From: Polytrichum commune
Lineage: Eukaryota > Streptophyta > Polytrichopsida > Polytrichales > Polytrichaceae
Assembly: GCA_950295325.1 (NCBI GenBank)
Contig: OX485808.1
Location: 42,182,527-42,246,526, forward strand
Length of the DNA stretch: 64,000 nt
Direction of reading: 5' to 3'
A model generated the notes under the pieces. It was not told the DNA's origin and did not search any database. It worked only from the letters and a program-made list of their open reading frames with translations. The position numbers and the translations under genes are program-made. Below, piece after piece: positions 46,701-58,971 of the stretch; the stretch's first letter is position 1, and each line of letters begins with the position of its first letter.

Positions 46701-48410
46701 TAAATGAAAAGTAGGATACCCATAATTTGGATTTAACGGATATTTTTAAATGTCCATATTGGGTTCGAAAAAAGTTTTGTTCATAGGTTAATGAAAAACT
46801 CTTGAACCCAATGTTGATTCCATGATTCATTCACATGTTGTTTACAAAGCACAATCTCTCCATCCATGTTGAATGAATACGGCCACACCTTCAATAACGA
46901 AGGTATCATAGAGAACTTGAAGACGTATGAAAGAGAGGTAAAAATCTTTCATCCAAAGAATATTCCCCTTTTGGGAGTTCAATTTGAAAGAACAATCATT
47001 TGTATACATCTCAACTCTTTCATCTATGTGTGCTCAATTGGACCCACTTGGATCCAATTAGGAGAAAAACAAGTCCATGATATCAAATCAATTCTACACC
47101 ATATCTTTAAGAACAAATTTTCTAGGTTTCCGATCATTGATCCATCAAGCTAAATTAAGTGTATACTTCAACACTCCACAACCCTCTCGCATGGCATTGG
47201 ACACTTTGCATTGACGATCTAGAAAAGGCGCAAGGAAGTATGATGGACATTAAAGAGTGGGATTAGTATAATGGGTTTCACCCTTTCCCCATTCCATTGA
47301 AAAGGAAGTGAAATTTATGTTGCTAAGGCCATACCATACTCACGATAGAAAACTTGATCTTTCACCATGTTCTCCTAAAAGATTTCTAGAAAGAAGGGAG
47401 GGGGTGGGTTTAGTTGTCATTATCCTTGGTGAGACCAAAATGAAATCTATGATGTAAACTAGATACCATATTATTTATGGATTTTTGATGGTCCATTATT
47501 GTTTTCCTACGTACATAGCCTTACAGCTGCTCACATGGCATAGGGAATGCTACGCGGCCACTTGATTTGATGATGTAACATTGACGTCGAGGAAAACAAA
47601 ACCTAGAATTGAGCACCTTGGGTTGAAAGCTTGGAGGGAGAGATTCAAGTGAGCTTTCTAAATGGATTCGAAATTACGTGAGGAAGAAGTAGAAGGGGTA
47701 ATTTAGAAAGAAAAAAAAAACGTGCACAAAAAGAGAACACTCGTAGGCAACCGACATGATCCAAAACTACAATCTTTCCACCCTTCTAGACATCACTAAA
47801 ACTATCTATGTTTTTGTTTTTGTTTCTTTTTTTGTTTTGTTTTGTTTTTTTGTTTTTTTTTATCAACATGAAACATTAGAGAAACATTTTACAAGTGGTT
47901 GACGACGATCCACCATAGTTTTCCATACGTGCGAGGCTCGTCGACATCAAACCCTCCCCACAAGTCACTCACATGGCCACTTGATTTGAGGACCTATAGG
48001 GGAAAAAGAATGTGACCACCTCCTTGGGCTTAGGAGCTAGAGGTAGAGGTCTAATTTGGGGAGAGCTTTTGAAGGGGAATTCACACCTTTTAACTAGTAG
48101 AGCGGAAACTCAAAATTCACAAGAAGAGACAACCCACTTGATCCAAGTCATCCCTAGATCGGCCACGATCATTTCAACCCTTCTAGATGCTGCTAAACTA
48201 CACTTTAAAACAAAACAAAACTCCCCACAAAATGAAGATCTACAAACATCTCCGGAGTCACCGAATACATTAGAATAAGAAGTTACAAGCTTATGACCAC
48301 TCGCTTGCACGGCATAACATGCTATGGCCGCTCAATTCGAGGGCCTACGGAAGCAACCTGGGCACCTCGATTTGGGGACCTCAAACCTAGAGAGAATTTG
48401 TTGATAGGGG
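46701..48410. other. Intergenic stretch between the LINE and VOZ
   Basis: No gene is recognised. A T-rich tract with TTTTTGTTTTTGTTTC-type repeats lies at 47810-47862. The sequence upstream of 48418 is presumably the VOZ promoter but no specific element stands out. Confidence 0.4.
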
Positions 48411-48417
48411 GAAGGGG

Positions 48418-48462
48418 TAGAGAGAGAGAGAGAGAGAGAGAGGGGGGTTAGAGAGAGAGAGC
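48418..48462. repeat. (GA)n microsatellite in the VOZ leader
   Basis: Two GA runs separated by GGGGGGTTA, about 100-150 bp before the chosen start codon. GA repeats are common in plant 5' leaders and bind BPC/GAGA factors (family knowledge). An adjacent AGG run at 48487-48503 extends the purine stretch. Confidence 0.8.
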
Positions 48463-48568
48463 ATGCAGACAGGCAGCGGCAGAAGGAGGAGGAGGAGGAG
48501 AAGAAGAAGAAGAACAACAAGCACAAGAGCCGGACTCCAGGATCCATGGCCGCACTCCACTTTCCCTG

Positions 48569-51500
48569 ATGAGACTCGTTGCGATGCAGAAATCGATGGG
48601 TATGACCTCTTCTCTTCTTCCTGTACACTTTCTGGCTCTCGTTTGAGCCTCTCAGGGTGCAAATTGGTGCAGTATATTGCACATGTTGGGTGGGACTTTA
48701 GAGTTTGCTGTTTGGAGTGTAAACAGGGGAATTCGAGGCACCGAGGAGAATTTGTGTAGAGTTTCTATGTGTGTTGGTGCTTCCCAATGTCTGAGGTGTG
48801 TTCTGCATCTTTCGGGGGTTGAATTCGAATGGTAGGTAGATTTGGGGGGGATGGTGGATTTTTTTGGGGGGTGCATTGTGTTTGAAGTTGATTCGAAGGG
48901 AGTGCAATCGGTGTGAAGTTGGATTTGGGGGAACCGAGAGGCGGTTGGCATGCGGATGATGCAATCGGATTGTTTGGGCTATGTTGGGCTATGTATGTTG
49001 TTGTGGAGGAGGAATTGAGGAAATCATCATCATCATCATCATCAACATCTAATGACGACCGGGGGTTTTGGTTTTTAGTTTTGTGGGTGAATTTTGGTGG
49101 TTTTTGTAATTTGTGTGGGGGAGGAGGTTTGCTGCGAGTGAAAATGTTGTGAAAATTGTGTGTGTGTGGATGAATGGATGTGCAGCTGCAAAGCACAAAG
49201 CCAGCAGAGGCTCGCAGCACTTCCGAGCCAAGGCGAATAATAGGGTGGACGATCTTCAGGGCATGGTGTCGGAATTGCAGCAGGCGAGGCGGGAGGGTCG
49301 GCTGAAGGATGTGGCACTTTTGGAAGAGCAAATGCACCAGATGTTGCGGGAGTGGAAGGCTGAGCTTCGTGAGGCATCCCCGGCCTCCTCTTTACTGGTA
49401 CAACATGAACTGATGATGGTGATAGTGTTGATGCTGTTTCCCATTGAGTCCCATTTGTATTCATTGGGTTGTCTCTGAAGAGGATACTGTAAGCTTGTTT
49501 GTTTGGCAGAGGGAAACCAGGGGCTTGGGTTAGGTTCCCACCCCTGTTCAATTGATTGTGGAGATTTGAGTGGAACTTCTCACCCTATTTGTATCTCCAA
49601 GCCTGGTACAACATGGACTCGTGATGATTGGGTTGGGTTAGGTTCGGTTGAACTGATGATGATTGTAATGCAGTTTGCCATTCTTATTTGCATCCATTCG
49701 GTTGTTTCTGAGGATGCTGTAAGCTTGTTTGGCAGTGAGAATCCAGGGGGCCTGGGTTAGGTTCCCACCCCTGGTCAGTTGATTCTGGGATTTTTGAGTG
49801 GAGTATCTCACCACATTTGCATGTTCAAGCCTATTGAGAATAATGCAAGGGAAAGCAATTTTGATGTTGAGTGTAGCTGTGCACCCTAATTATGTCTGCA
49901 GCAAGTGGCGAGCCCAAGCTCATCGGAGCTCTCCTCGGACATGGAGCGGCTACTGCAGCTGAATGACGAAGATGATGATGCCACCAGCAAAGCGGCTCCA
50001 CTTCCATCTCACATGGAGCAGTCTCACTTGGAGCAAGCTCATATGGAGCAATCTCACTTGGAGCAAGCTCACATGGAGCAATCTCACATGGAGCAAGCTC
50101 ACATGGAGCAATCTCACATGGAGCAGTCTCATATGGAGCAATCTCATATGGAGCAATCTCACATGGAGCAATCTCATATGGAGCAATCCCATATGGAGCA
50201 GCAGCAACCGTATAATCATCGGCAGCCTGATAACTCTTCCCAGCAGGTGAGTAGAAACAATCACATGGCCATCACCCATTCTGGGAAATTGTATAACCCT
50301 ATTTGTTTGTTGTTTTGGGGAGAAATGTTTTGTGTTTGTTTCCTTCTATTTTGAGTACGGGTGAAGCACGTAGAAGGTTTCAGAATAAAACAGAGCAGAT
50401 ATTTGTTACTTGTAACCTAATCTTTGCAGAAATCATATGTTGTGGGGTTGAGGGTTGTAACAGAATAAACAAAATGTACTGATCTGGTAGTGTCCTTAGT
50501 AGATTCCTAAGAAATATCGTGTATTTCTTTCTATTTTGAATGCTAAGTGAAGGACGTAGAAGGTGTTCAAAAGAAAGCAGAGCAGATCTTTGTTACTTGG
50601 CACCTTTTGCCTGTACACATTTTTTTTTTGGTTCTTTGTTTGGATTGAAGGTGGTAACAGAATACAGAAAATGTTCTGATCAATTGCAGTATCCTTAGAA
50701 ACATTTTGTATCTCTTTCTATCTTGTGTACTGAGGAAAGCACATAGAAGGTGTTCAACAAAAAAAAGAGCAGATCTTTGTTACTGGGCACCTTGCCTTTA
50801 ATGATAAACTTTGATGTAAGGTCGAAGGTTGTAAACAGAATAGATAAAAATGTGCTGATCAATGGTAGTAGCCTTAGTAGTATCCTTGGATTTTTTGGAT
50901 TTCTTTCTACCTTGAATACTGAGCAAAGCACATAGAAGGCGTTCAATTGAAGTAGAACAGGTCTTTATTACTTGACACCTTGCCTTCATAGAAATTCTTA
51001 ATTGTTGGGTTGAAGGTCGTAAACAGAACTCTGAATATGTGCTGATCAGTGGTAGTATTTTCAGTCCTATATGTGCCATCTGTTGAACCTAGATGGTGTC
51101 TACATTCTGAGCACTTAGTCAATCTCATTGTGACACAAGTCTTTTTGGTGTACGTTCTGAACTACACACTTTGCATGTACAACTCAAATATAGATTTCTC
51201 TTGGTTCCGATTTGCCAAATATTGGACTTCTAACCTGGAGCAACTGTGTTGGCGTTTCAGGAAAGTGCCAATGCCATGTTGGAGGCGTATGTGAGGACAG
51301 AGCCAATTATGGAAGAAATGTCACAGGCTAATGTGCAGTCTGACATAGTAGGCGCTGAGAGGTTTGATGAAGTGTCTCATCCCCCACCTCTCCCACCACA
51401 GCAGAATAATACTAATAATCATAATCACATGGTGCATCATCAGGCAACATGTGAGCTGCCAACAAGGGTGGGCTTACTTCCGCCTCCCTCAGTAGCGTTT

Positions 51501-53341
51501 CTCAACCCCAAATGTGCTCTGTGGGATTGCCCGAGACCCGCCCGAGGTGGTCTTGAGAGCATGTATTATTGCAGTGTCTTCCACGAAGAGTTGGCTGTCA
51601 ACGAAGGTGCTCCAGGAATGTGCCCTGTTGTGCGACCTGGCGGGATTGACTTGAAAGATGGCCCTCTATTTGCAGCGCTTGGAGCCCGGGTGGGTGGACA
51701 TGCTGTAGGAATCCCTGAATTGCAAGGGGCTGCTACGTCCAAATCACCTTGGAATGCTCCTGGTAAAGTGCACTTTTCCTTGACCTGTTTGTTTTCTAGG
51801 GCAGGGCACTTGAGAATCATCTCATTGCGTCAGAAGTTGTTTTCAAGGCCTCCCAAATTTTGCCTCCCTCTTGTTGTTTTTGATGCCAGTCTCCCCATTT
51901 TAAATACTTCAAGACAGTTGTTGGAACAGAGTTCGGTGGGTCAAGGGAAAGGAAATTTGGCCTCGACATGTGCTGAACCTTGGGGGAGCTTGTCAAGGTC
52001 AGGCACATGTCAAGGCCAGAATTCTACTGCCTCGGCCTACTGAACCGCGTTGTGTTCAAAAACAGTGTTTTCAAATGTGTGTGACCCCCACATGAGCCAA
52101 ATCTTCCCTCCGAGTGTTTTATGCAAGGTAGGTGTAAGCGTTTGTTGTCTATTTCTCGGAGAATGTGTGAGAAAATAAAGACGGCACACATTGCTAGAGG
52201 TTCATGGCTCACTGTGAACTCAACTCCTAATTTAGGGCTTATCCACACGTGATTCTCAGTCCTTTAGAATGTGGGAAATCTCAACAGTCAGTGAGCTGCA
52301 GTGATTGATATCCTGGAATTTGCAGATCTGTTTAATGTCAATGTCCATCTAAGCATTTGTTGTCTATTTGTTGGAGAATGCGTGTGAGACAACATACACG
52401 GCGCACATTGCTAGAAATATGTAAACACGAGTTCTAGCTAGAAATATTTCTCACGAGTTCTAGCTAGAAAGGCTCAATGTAAACACGAGTTCTACTTTGA
52501 GGCTTGTTCACACCTGATGTTTTGGTCCTTTAGAATGTGGAAGATCAATGTCAACGTCCATCTAAGCATCTGTTGTTTATTTGTTGGAGAATGTGTGTTA
52601 AGACAACAAAGACAGCACACATTGCTAGATTTTCACAGCTCACCATGAACACAACTCCTAGTTTAGGGCTTGTTCAATTGTGATGTTTCAGTCTTTTAGA
52701 AGGTGGGAGATCATCGACAGCCATTGAGCTGCAGTGATTGATTTGACATTGTGGAATTTGCAGATTTGTTTGACGTCAAAGTCCATCTTGGCGAGACACT
52801 AAGGGAGTGGCTTTTCTTTGACAAACCGCGGCGTGCATTTGAAAGTGGTACACGAAAACAACGCTCTCTGCCCGACTACGGGGGGCGAGGTTGGCATGAG
52901 TCGAGGAAGCAAGTGATGAAAGATCTGGGAGGGTTAAAGCGCTCCTACTACATGGACCCGCAGCCGGAAGGTTTGCTTGAATGGCACATGTATGAATACG
53001 AGCTTACGAATTGCACAGACTGTGCCCTCTACAGATTGGAACTCAAGCAAGTCGATGCGTCCAAAAAGAGCGGCAAATCGAAAGCACAGACCGACACGTC
53101 GGCGGTCGCATCGCTACAGCATCAAATTGGGCGTCTGTCAGCGGACTTGTCCCAATTTGATGGGCAGTCCATGATTCCCAGTGTTGTCGATTCACGAGAC
53201 AGCAACCGAGGAGGAAGAACGAAATCCATCCAAAAGAAACCCATCTCGAAGAACGTGGGGCCTGGTCCTTTAGTAAGTGCCATATCCAACCAGTCATTGA
53301 TGGAGCACACACCCTTCAATTACACTGCGGAGCTTCAATGA
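48569..53341 (+). CDS. VOZ: VOZ transcription factor (vascular plant one zinc finger protein), 5 exons
   Basis: Exons: 48569-48599, 49186-49397, 49902-50246, 51261-51762, 52764-53341. They sum to 1668 nt (555 aa) with consistent phases and GT-AG introns. VOZ proteins bind a palindromic GCGT-N7-ACGC site and act in flowering and stress responses in Arabidopsis (family knowledge). Visible conserved blocks: NRVDDLQGM and [15 protein letters not shown] (N-terminal), [17 protein letters not shown], the zinc-finger C-x4-C-x13-C-x3-H at Cys281, Cys286, Cys300 and His304 ([17 protein letters not shown]), GPLFAAL, KSPWNAPDLFD across the last junction, [17 protein letters not shown], and GWHESRKQ. The ATG at 48569 was chosen because it joins exon 2 in phase; the upstream ATG at 48463 begins a poly-Arg frame that does not. 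Exon 3 has an HMEQS repeat not typical of the family. Tandem repeats fill introns 2-4. Confidence 0.92.
49398..49835 (+). repeat. VOZ intron 2: two tandem copies of about 208-230 bp
   Basis: Copy 1 starts at the exon 2 donor (GTACAACATG). Copy 2 starts at 49606 with GGTACAACATGGACT. Both continue through GATGATG, GTAAGCTTGTTTG and GGGTTAGGTTCCCACCCCTG and end with CAAGCCT. The donor sequence itself is therefore duplicated, with CTG before each. Confidence 0.85.
50010..50204 (+). repeat. 15-bp coding minisatellite in VOZ exon 3 (HMEQS/A)n
   Basis: Thirteen 15-bp units of the CACATGGAGCAATCT type encode [10 protein letters not shown] and HMEQA. It adds about 65 residues between the N-terminal conserved blocks and the zinc finger, and is likely polymorphic in length. 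All units keep frame. Confidence 0.95.
50340..51090 (+). repeat. VOZ intron 3: four tandem copies of about 187 bp
   Basis: The block CGTAGAAGG or CATAGAAGG followed by TTCA, CAGAGCAGATCTTTGTTACT and GTTGAAGGTTGTAACAGAA occurs at about 50366, 50552, 50739 and 50928, spaced by 186-189 bp. The copies have diverged, so the array is not recent. Confidence 0.9.
52139..52785 (+). repeat. VOZ intron 4: three tandem copies of about 214 bp including the exon 5 acceptor
   Basis: TTGTTGTCTATTTG, GGAGAATGTGTG, GCACACATTGCTAG and TTTAGAATGTGG recur at starts near 52139, 52353 and 52566. Copy 1 ends with GGAATTTGCAGATCTGTTTA, a near match to the true exon 5 acceptor and first codons at 52764. Copy 2 lost its acceptor. 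A decoy exon starting at 52326 would run about 20 codons into a TGA. Confidence 0.88.
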
Positions 53342-54490
53342 CAGAAGTGGCGTCGATACAATCAAGGCAGATTTCTGCGAATTTCACATATATATACAAC
53401 TGCTCTTTTACTGGCAGTTTTAATGCCGGGGTTTTACACGGCAGAAACACGCGGCAGACACACAAGCCTCTCAGGTGCACAAATAGAGCCAAAGACAAAA
53501 AGGGATGTTCAATGGGTTTTGCGGCTCCAAGCAAAGATATCTTGCACAAACTTGCAGGGTCATTTAGTACTTAGGCTGTGGTCTTGCTCAAATATAGACT
53601 TTTTCTAGTCTGAAGTGAGGTGGATTATAGATGGACACACTTATTGGGGCTAAAATTTTTGAACTGCACTGTGCACACAGTTTGAAGCTCTCCCCACAGC
53701 AGACACACACACTGACCACATCGGGTCACGAAAGACGGCTTGCTTTTAAGCTGACTTTGGGAGCACGGGTGTTTGGAGTCACTCACTTTGGCCACTTTGT
53801 TACTGTGCTTCCGAATGTGAGCACTGAATTTGTACATGAGACTTGTGATGATGATGATGATTAGATGGATACCTGGCAGCCTTCAGGAGAAGTTTCTGTT
53901 CGTCTCAAAAAAATTGTTGGAAATTGTGATGATGGTCACATGATGTTTGGGTACTTTGTTCTTGCTAACGATAATTTTGTTAGTGATTGCTTCCAGGCAT
54001 AGGAAACTAGGTACTCTCTTTGTGTGTATAGGATCACTTCACTTTCGCTTTTGCAGCCACTCTGAAAAGCAACGCCTCGGGTTGGATCTCATTTTTGCAG
54101 AAGTTCCATCAAAAGTTGTGCCCCAATATCATCAGGCCAATGATTTTTTGTGCTTGGGCTTGTGTGGGATACAAGTTCTAATAGATCCAGAGGCACCTAC
54201 AGCTTCGTGTTGTGGTATCATTCATCTTTTGCGTTTCTTTCCTGACGAGCTGCTGAATTATTTTCATCTCTTGTCATCTTTTATTTGAATTCGGAAGCCC
54301 TAGAGGCCATTCAGATATGAAGCATCTTTGTGATCTATTTTCAACTTGCGTGATTGATATAGGCTAGTGTAATAGAACTGCTTTCCATCTTTTGAAACTT
54401 GAGCATTCTTGTATTTCACGCTGAATTACACAAATTCCGCGGTGTAGATGCTAATTGCGGAGCATCATGTGAGCACATAATAGGTCCATG
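53342..54490. other. VOZ 3' flank, no further gene recognised
   Basis: The VOZ 3' untranslated region probably lies at the start. A short GAT run occurs near 53845-53862. The remaining open frames are not recognised. Confidence 0.45.
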
Positions 54491-54740
54491 CACTTGCAGG
54501 AGTACAAGGTACGTGGGCCTTATTTGGTCACTCTTTTCAGTTGGACAAATATATTTGAGTGGTGTATGGCAATGCTGTAGTTGAGAACGGACATCAAAAA
54601 GACACGTGTTACGATGAGATTGGACTGTGCGCTCAAAATATAGATACCATCGTAGGTTCAGTCGGTAACACAATTGAGAGGGCTTGTACGATCAATTAGA
54701 GACAAAGAGGATCGTCACTTTGACCTCGTATAACTTCCGC
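54490..54740. repeat. Family B foldback fragment
   Basis: GGTCACTCTTTTCAGTTGGA, TTTGAGTGGTGTAT and GATTGGACTGTGCGCTC match 34800-34960; the reverse arm of the element at 34085 matches GATCAATTAGAGACAAAGAG. Confidence 0.5.
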
Positions 54741-55800
54741 GTCTCAACTTTGATTCTAAAACTTGGGACTGTCGATTTGTGTGATTCACAATTTACTAAC
54801 TAGATAAGACAATCCCCAATCTGTCCCAACAGTCAAAAATGTATGTGGAGTGAATCTATATGTCCCCACAACATTTGAGCATCACTCAAGTGCTTATCTT
54901 CATTATAATGTCACAGGTAAATTGGGAACCCTACACACAACCTGACACATCCACACGGTACTCAGGATTCACTGACTCAGGTGGTGTATAAAACTCTGCT
55001 TGATTTTTAAGCAAGTTAAAGTGAAGTACGTCTCATACATGAACAGGACTCACGCGGTTTTGGCATCGGCTTGGGAGCATCACCCATTGATTCTCGCATG
55101 GCATGGAAGATGCCCTTCCCATCCAACCTTCACCGGTAGTTCACCTCCAAGAAGTCTGGGTGTTTTGGGGTTCCGAATTCTCTTTCCCATGGGATAGCTA
55201 TCGACTCTTTTTGTCTCTATGGAAATGACAATGTCCCTTATTCTTTGATTTAAGGATTGAAGGTTCCCTACCAATCATCAATGATAGGAATGTAGATAGG
55301 ATACTTTTGTGTGAACGTACGTGCCATCCCAAACTCTCCAAGTATAATGAATCGATTTTTATTTTTTCTAATTTGTTTGTTTATGATGTCAGTGCTGTTT
55401 TCAATCCAATGAAAAGTTGTTTTTTTTTTATCACATTTCAGCCTTCTCAACAATCAAGAACTACATGACAAGAGAGAACCTAGTACTTCGAGGTTACCTT
55501 AGGCATTCAAGTGGTTTTGTTCATGGGACCCTCAAACTTCCTATTAAGTGGTTGGTGCTTTGAAGCCCATTGACAGAGTCCATTGGGAGCCCATTGACAA
55601 AGTCGTGTTGAAAGAAGTTTCCCATTTCATAAGTTACAATCACTGTCAACATATGAGTCCTAGGCACATCGTCTTGCACCGATGAGAGAAATATGCAAAT
55701 CTACCATTGTGGTAGATTTTGTAGTGACGTAGGTCAATTTGCCTAGGAACTCGTATACTTGTAGTGTTGCTTGTGACGAAAGAAATACCACCATACTAGA
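54741..55800. other. Intergenic stretch, nothing recognised
   Basis: No gene or clear repeat. Confidence 0.4.
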
Positions 55801-55802
55801 GT

Positions 55803-56130
55803 TATCTGTTAGTTCAACTATATTTTTGGTTGGGAGTTGGTTGTTTTTGCATACAAAACTTTCCATGTTCGGTAAGTTTTTTGGTGCATGCTTGGAGTCG
55901 GTGTGGATGTTTGAATGAAGAACTTTCTACAATGGTTCATTAGGGTTCTACAACTTATTTTGATATCCAAAGAGGTGCTTAAATGAGTATCGTCTCCAAT
56001 GAACCGATATAGAACGTTCTTCATTTAAATCTCCACAATGAATCCAAGTATGCACCAAAAACTTATAGAATGTGGAAAGTATTGTATGCAAAACAACTAA
56101 CTCCCGACCAAAACTCTGGTTGAATTCACA
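55803..56130. mobile_element. Foldback element, family C, copy 2
   Basis: The left arm TTCAACTATATTTTTGGTTG and GGAGTTGGTTGTTTTTGCAT faces the right arm ATGCAAAACAACTAACTCC and CGACCAAAACTCTGGTTGAA. Pairing continues inward through ACTTTCCA, CATGCTTGGA and GAAGAAC/GTTCTTC blocks. Related to 32440-32725. Confidence 0.75.
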
Positions 56131-57751
56131 TATAACCCTATTAAAGAAAGAAGAAATGCAAGGAGGGTTACTGCATGAACATGTGACAATAACACAGTGA
56201 CAAGGTCAAAATCTCATATCAAAATGTTGGCAACTATCATGGACAAGCATGCATGTCCTTGGCACGGGGGGTGGACTCATGGGAACCACGTGCGTGCATG
56301 ACCTTGAAATTAATACCCCTAATATGCAAGATTTCCTCCCTCTTAAAGTCATATACATACAATATGTAGCTAGGAAATCCCCTCGAATACATATACAAGG
56401 GAGAAATAAATAAATCATATAGACCCCATTTATATGTATATGCTGGAAAGACCATATGGAAAATATGGCTAAAATACTCTTAGCAAGACTTATTTATTTA
56501 TCATTGATAAAATTATTGAACACACATTCATCCACTGGATGTAACTCATATAAATTTGTTTCTATAATAAAAGTCATTATAGCCAATGCAATAATGGTTT
56601 CTAACTCTACCATCAAATGAATTGTCAAATTGTAGGTTCACATTGACCCATTCTTATTTTGATACCAACATAACCTTATTTCCATATTGGAAGGCTAGTT
56701 CTAAAGGTCAATTAGATTTGGTTGTTATTCAATCCACATGTTGCCAATTTTGCGGCTCATCCTATAGACCCTTCCCAAATACCAAGTCTTGGTGGTCAAT
56801 GTTGTAGCCGACTTGCTTTTTCCATCCATCTTTTCTTCACTCCTTCAACTACTGCTTGAGAGACAAATGATACCGCACAATCACATCTCAATTTCGATGA
56901 GTAGTCATTATCCCCAGCTCTAGATGGTCGAACTTTAGATTTGACATACAACATAAACGTGATTCTAGTGAACCTATCCTTGAATAATGCGGGATTACCA
57001 TTCAACGCGCATATTGGATGAAATATTCATTTGGACCTCTTGTAGATTACCCACTTCATTATAATTGACTATGGGCCTAAAGGTAGAAATACAACTAGGA
57101 ATATATGAATAATATGCCAATATATTTACAAAGCTAGAATTAATAATACCCATACCTTATGTATATTTTTTGTAACCCCTAGGCACAATTCATACCCCTT
57201 TTGTGCACCCACGTGGGTCCATACTTTTAACAATGAGTGCACCCCCTGAGGTCCTTGGTGCCTTGAACTTATCTCTCTCGCTCCTCATTGAGCTTTATTA
57301 TCCTTTTTCAAGGGAAAGGGGAGAATTTGCTGACAAGATCCAAAGTCTTCCAAAGGGAGCTGATCTTCTCCAATAGTGTTCTATTGATTAAAGCTATAAG
57401 TAAACTACATAGTAATCAAGCTTTATTCTTTTGAAAATAGTCAATGTTTTTTTGCCAAATGTTTCAAATCCGAGTCGGGTTTTCTGCCATTTTAATCAGT
57501 TGACTTGTAACTAGCTGCCGATTCTTCATGTTCCTCACCTTGTTATATATGGACTATGGAGAACTGAAGTTCTGCCAGAGGATGTCGAGTCCCATTCTTG
57601 AGTGCACCTGTGGACAGTTAACTTATTTTCAGTACATCAAGCTGCAGAGAGTTCTGAAACGTATTGATTGAATTTCAGAGTTGAGATGTCAATTTCTGGT
57701 TCAGCATTCAATAGAGGAGTGAATGAGGGCAAAGGACAACACTAAAGTATT
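56131..57751. other. Intergenic stretch, nothing recognised
   Basis: Open frames near 56206-56455 on the minus strand encode nothing recognisable. No repeat structure found. Confidence 0.4.
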
Positions 57752-58148
57752 GTAGTCAGTGTACTATGGTATTTTATGTCACTATGATAGCTTTTGTAAT
57801 GACACTTCTCATGAATAGGTTTACAAATACTGCCATCCCAACTCGCTTTTAGTTCAACTGAATGCCAATTATTCAAACAAACTTTGGTATATTCTGCAAC
57901 CTAACATTTCTGTAGTGATATACTTGTAATGGATGATTGTAATTTATATGGAAAATCACTTAGTAAGTGACAACAACTGCAACATAATGTTGTAATCCTT
58001 ATAATGACCTAATTTGTTTTTTTTACAAGGAATGACAAATGATGTTTAGTTTACATGCTAGTGTTAGTGGCACCACACGGGCGGTTTACAATTAGTATTG
58101 TGCAGGACAAATAGAGTTGGTGACACTAAAATACAGTATGTAGTGAAG
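57752..58148. mobile_element. MITE, family A, copy 2
   Basis: The left end contains GTGTACTATGGTATTTTATG then TCACTATGA. The right end GGTGACACTAAAATACAGTA with TGTAGTGAA is its imperfect inverse. The interior matches copy 1 at 10735-11116 (AAAATCACTTAGTAAGTGAC, CGGTTTACAATTAGTATTG). Confidence 0.65.
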
Positions 58149-58239
58149 TGACCTCTGGATGCAACAGCAGGTGCCACCAAAAGATCAGATGATGTGGATA
58201 ATTCATTCCAGTGCAAGGCAGCCCAGTCTCACTACGTCT

Positions 58240-58600
58240 CCCTTCTGACCGATACCAACACATGAATGTGAGATTCCAGAATTACACCTTCAGAAGGATA
58301 TTGAGATACGCAATAGGTGTGAGACGATCAGTGAATCCAAATCGTGTCCGTAGCCATTCGTCTGATAATTTTCAGAGCTCGTATGAATATCTTCTTCATT
58401 ACCAAAGCGAAGATTCTCGTGCTCATGAAGTGGTCATACAAATCCCCCCAACGAAGGTGAGTATGGACCTAGAATGGTTTAGCATATTTTGAGCACGTAG
58501 TCCAATCTTTTTTGAGCACCTGCCTTTTGGTGTCCATTCTTGGATCCACACCTAACCGCATACCACTCAAATATAGGTGTCCACATTCTTCCTAGGTCGG
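58240..58600. repeat. Family B foldback fragment
   Basis: AATCCAAATCGTG, CAGAGCTCGTATGAATATC, AAGCGAAGATTCTCGTGCTC and CACACCTAACCGCATACCAC match 34085-34370. The second arm is absent, so the copy is truncated. Confidence 0.6.
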
Positions 58601-58971
58601 AATTTGGTACGTCTGCCTTAGAGGAATTACCTGAAAGGTGACCAATACACTTGGATACTGCACTTTATGATCCAAAACATTATCCTAAGAAGTACCGTAC
58701 TGGAAACTATCCTTGAAGTACCCTTACGTCCGGGTCAGTTTTGTAAATAATTGAGCAAGTTTTGAAGCACATCCAGATTTTGCTAGATTAGCAGACCGGT
58801 ATCCATGTAACAAAAGAGAACTGTATTTTCACACAACAGGTCAATTTTCAAACTCCAAAAACTAAAAGATCAACATATCATACCGTCTGAACCTCAGAAG
58901 TAGGTAAATTATTTCAGCACAACTGAAACTGTGTTGAAACTGACCTAATTGGGATACGGTTTTCAAATTAC

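Noticed and set aside
48463-48759. 98-aa frame with a poly-Arg run as the VOZ N-terminus
   Set aside because: Its phase at the 48599 donor does not join exon 2, whereas the ATG at 48569 does; the poly-Arg comes from an AGG/AGA repeat in the leader.
48765-49337. 190-aa minus-strand ORF over VOZ intron 1 and exon 2
   Set aside because: Pro/His/Thr-rich antisense frame caused by G-rich intron sequence; overlaps a confident plus-strand exon.
49950-50279. 109-aa minus-strand frame rich in Leu/His
   Set aside because: Antisense shadow of the VOZ coding minisatellite.
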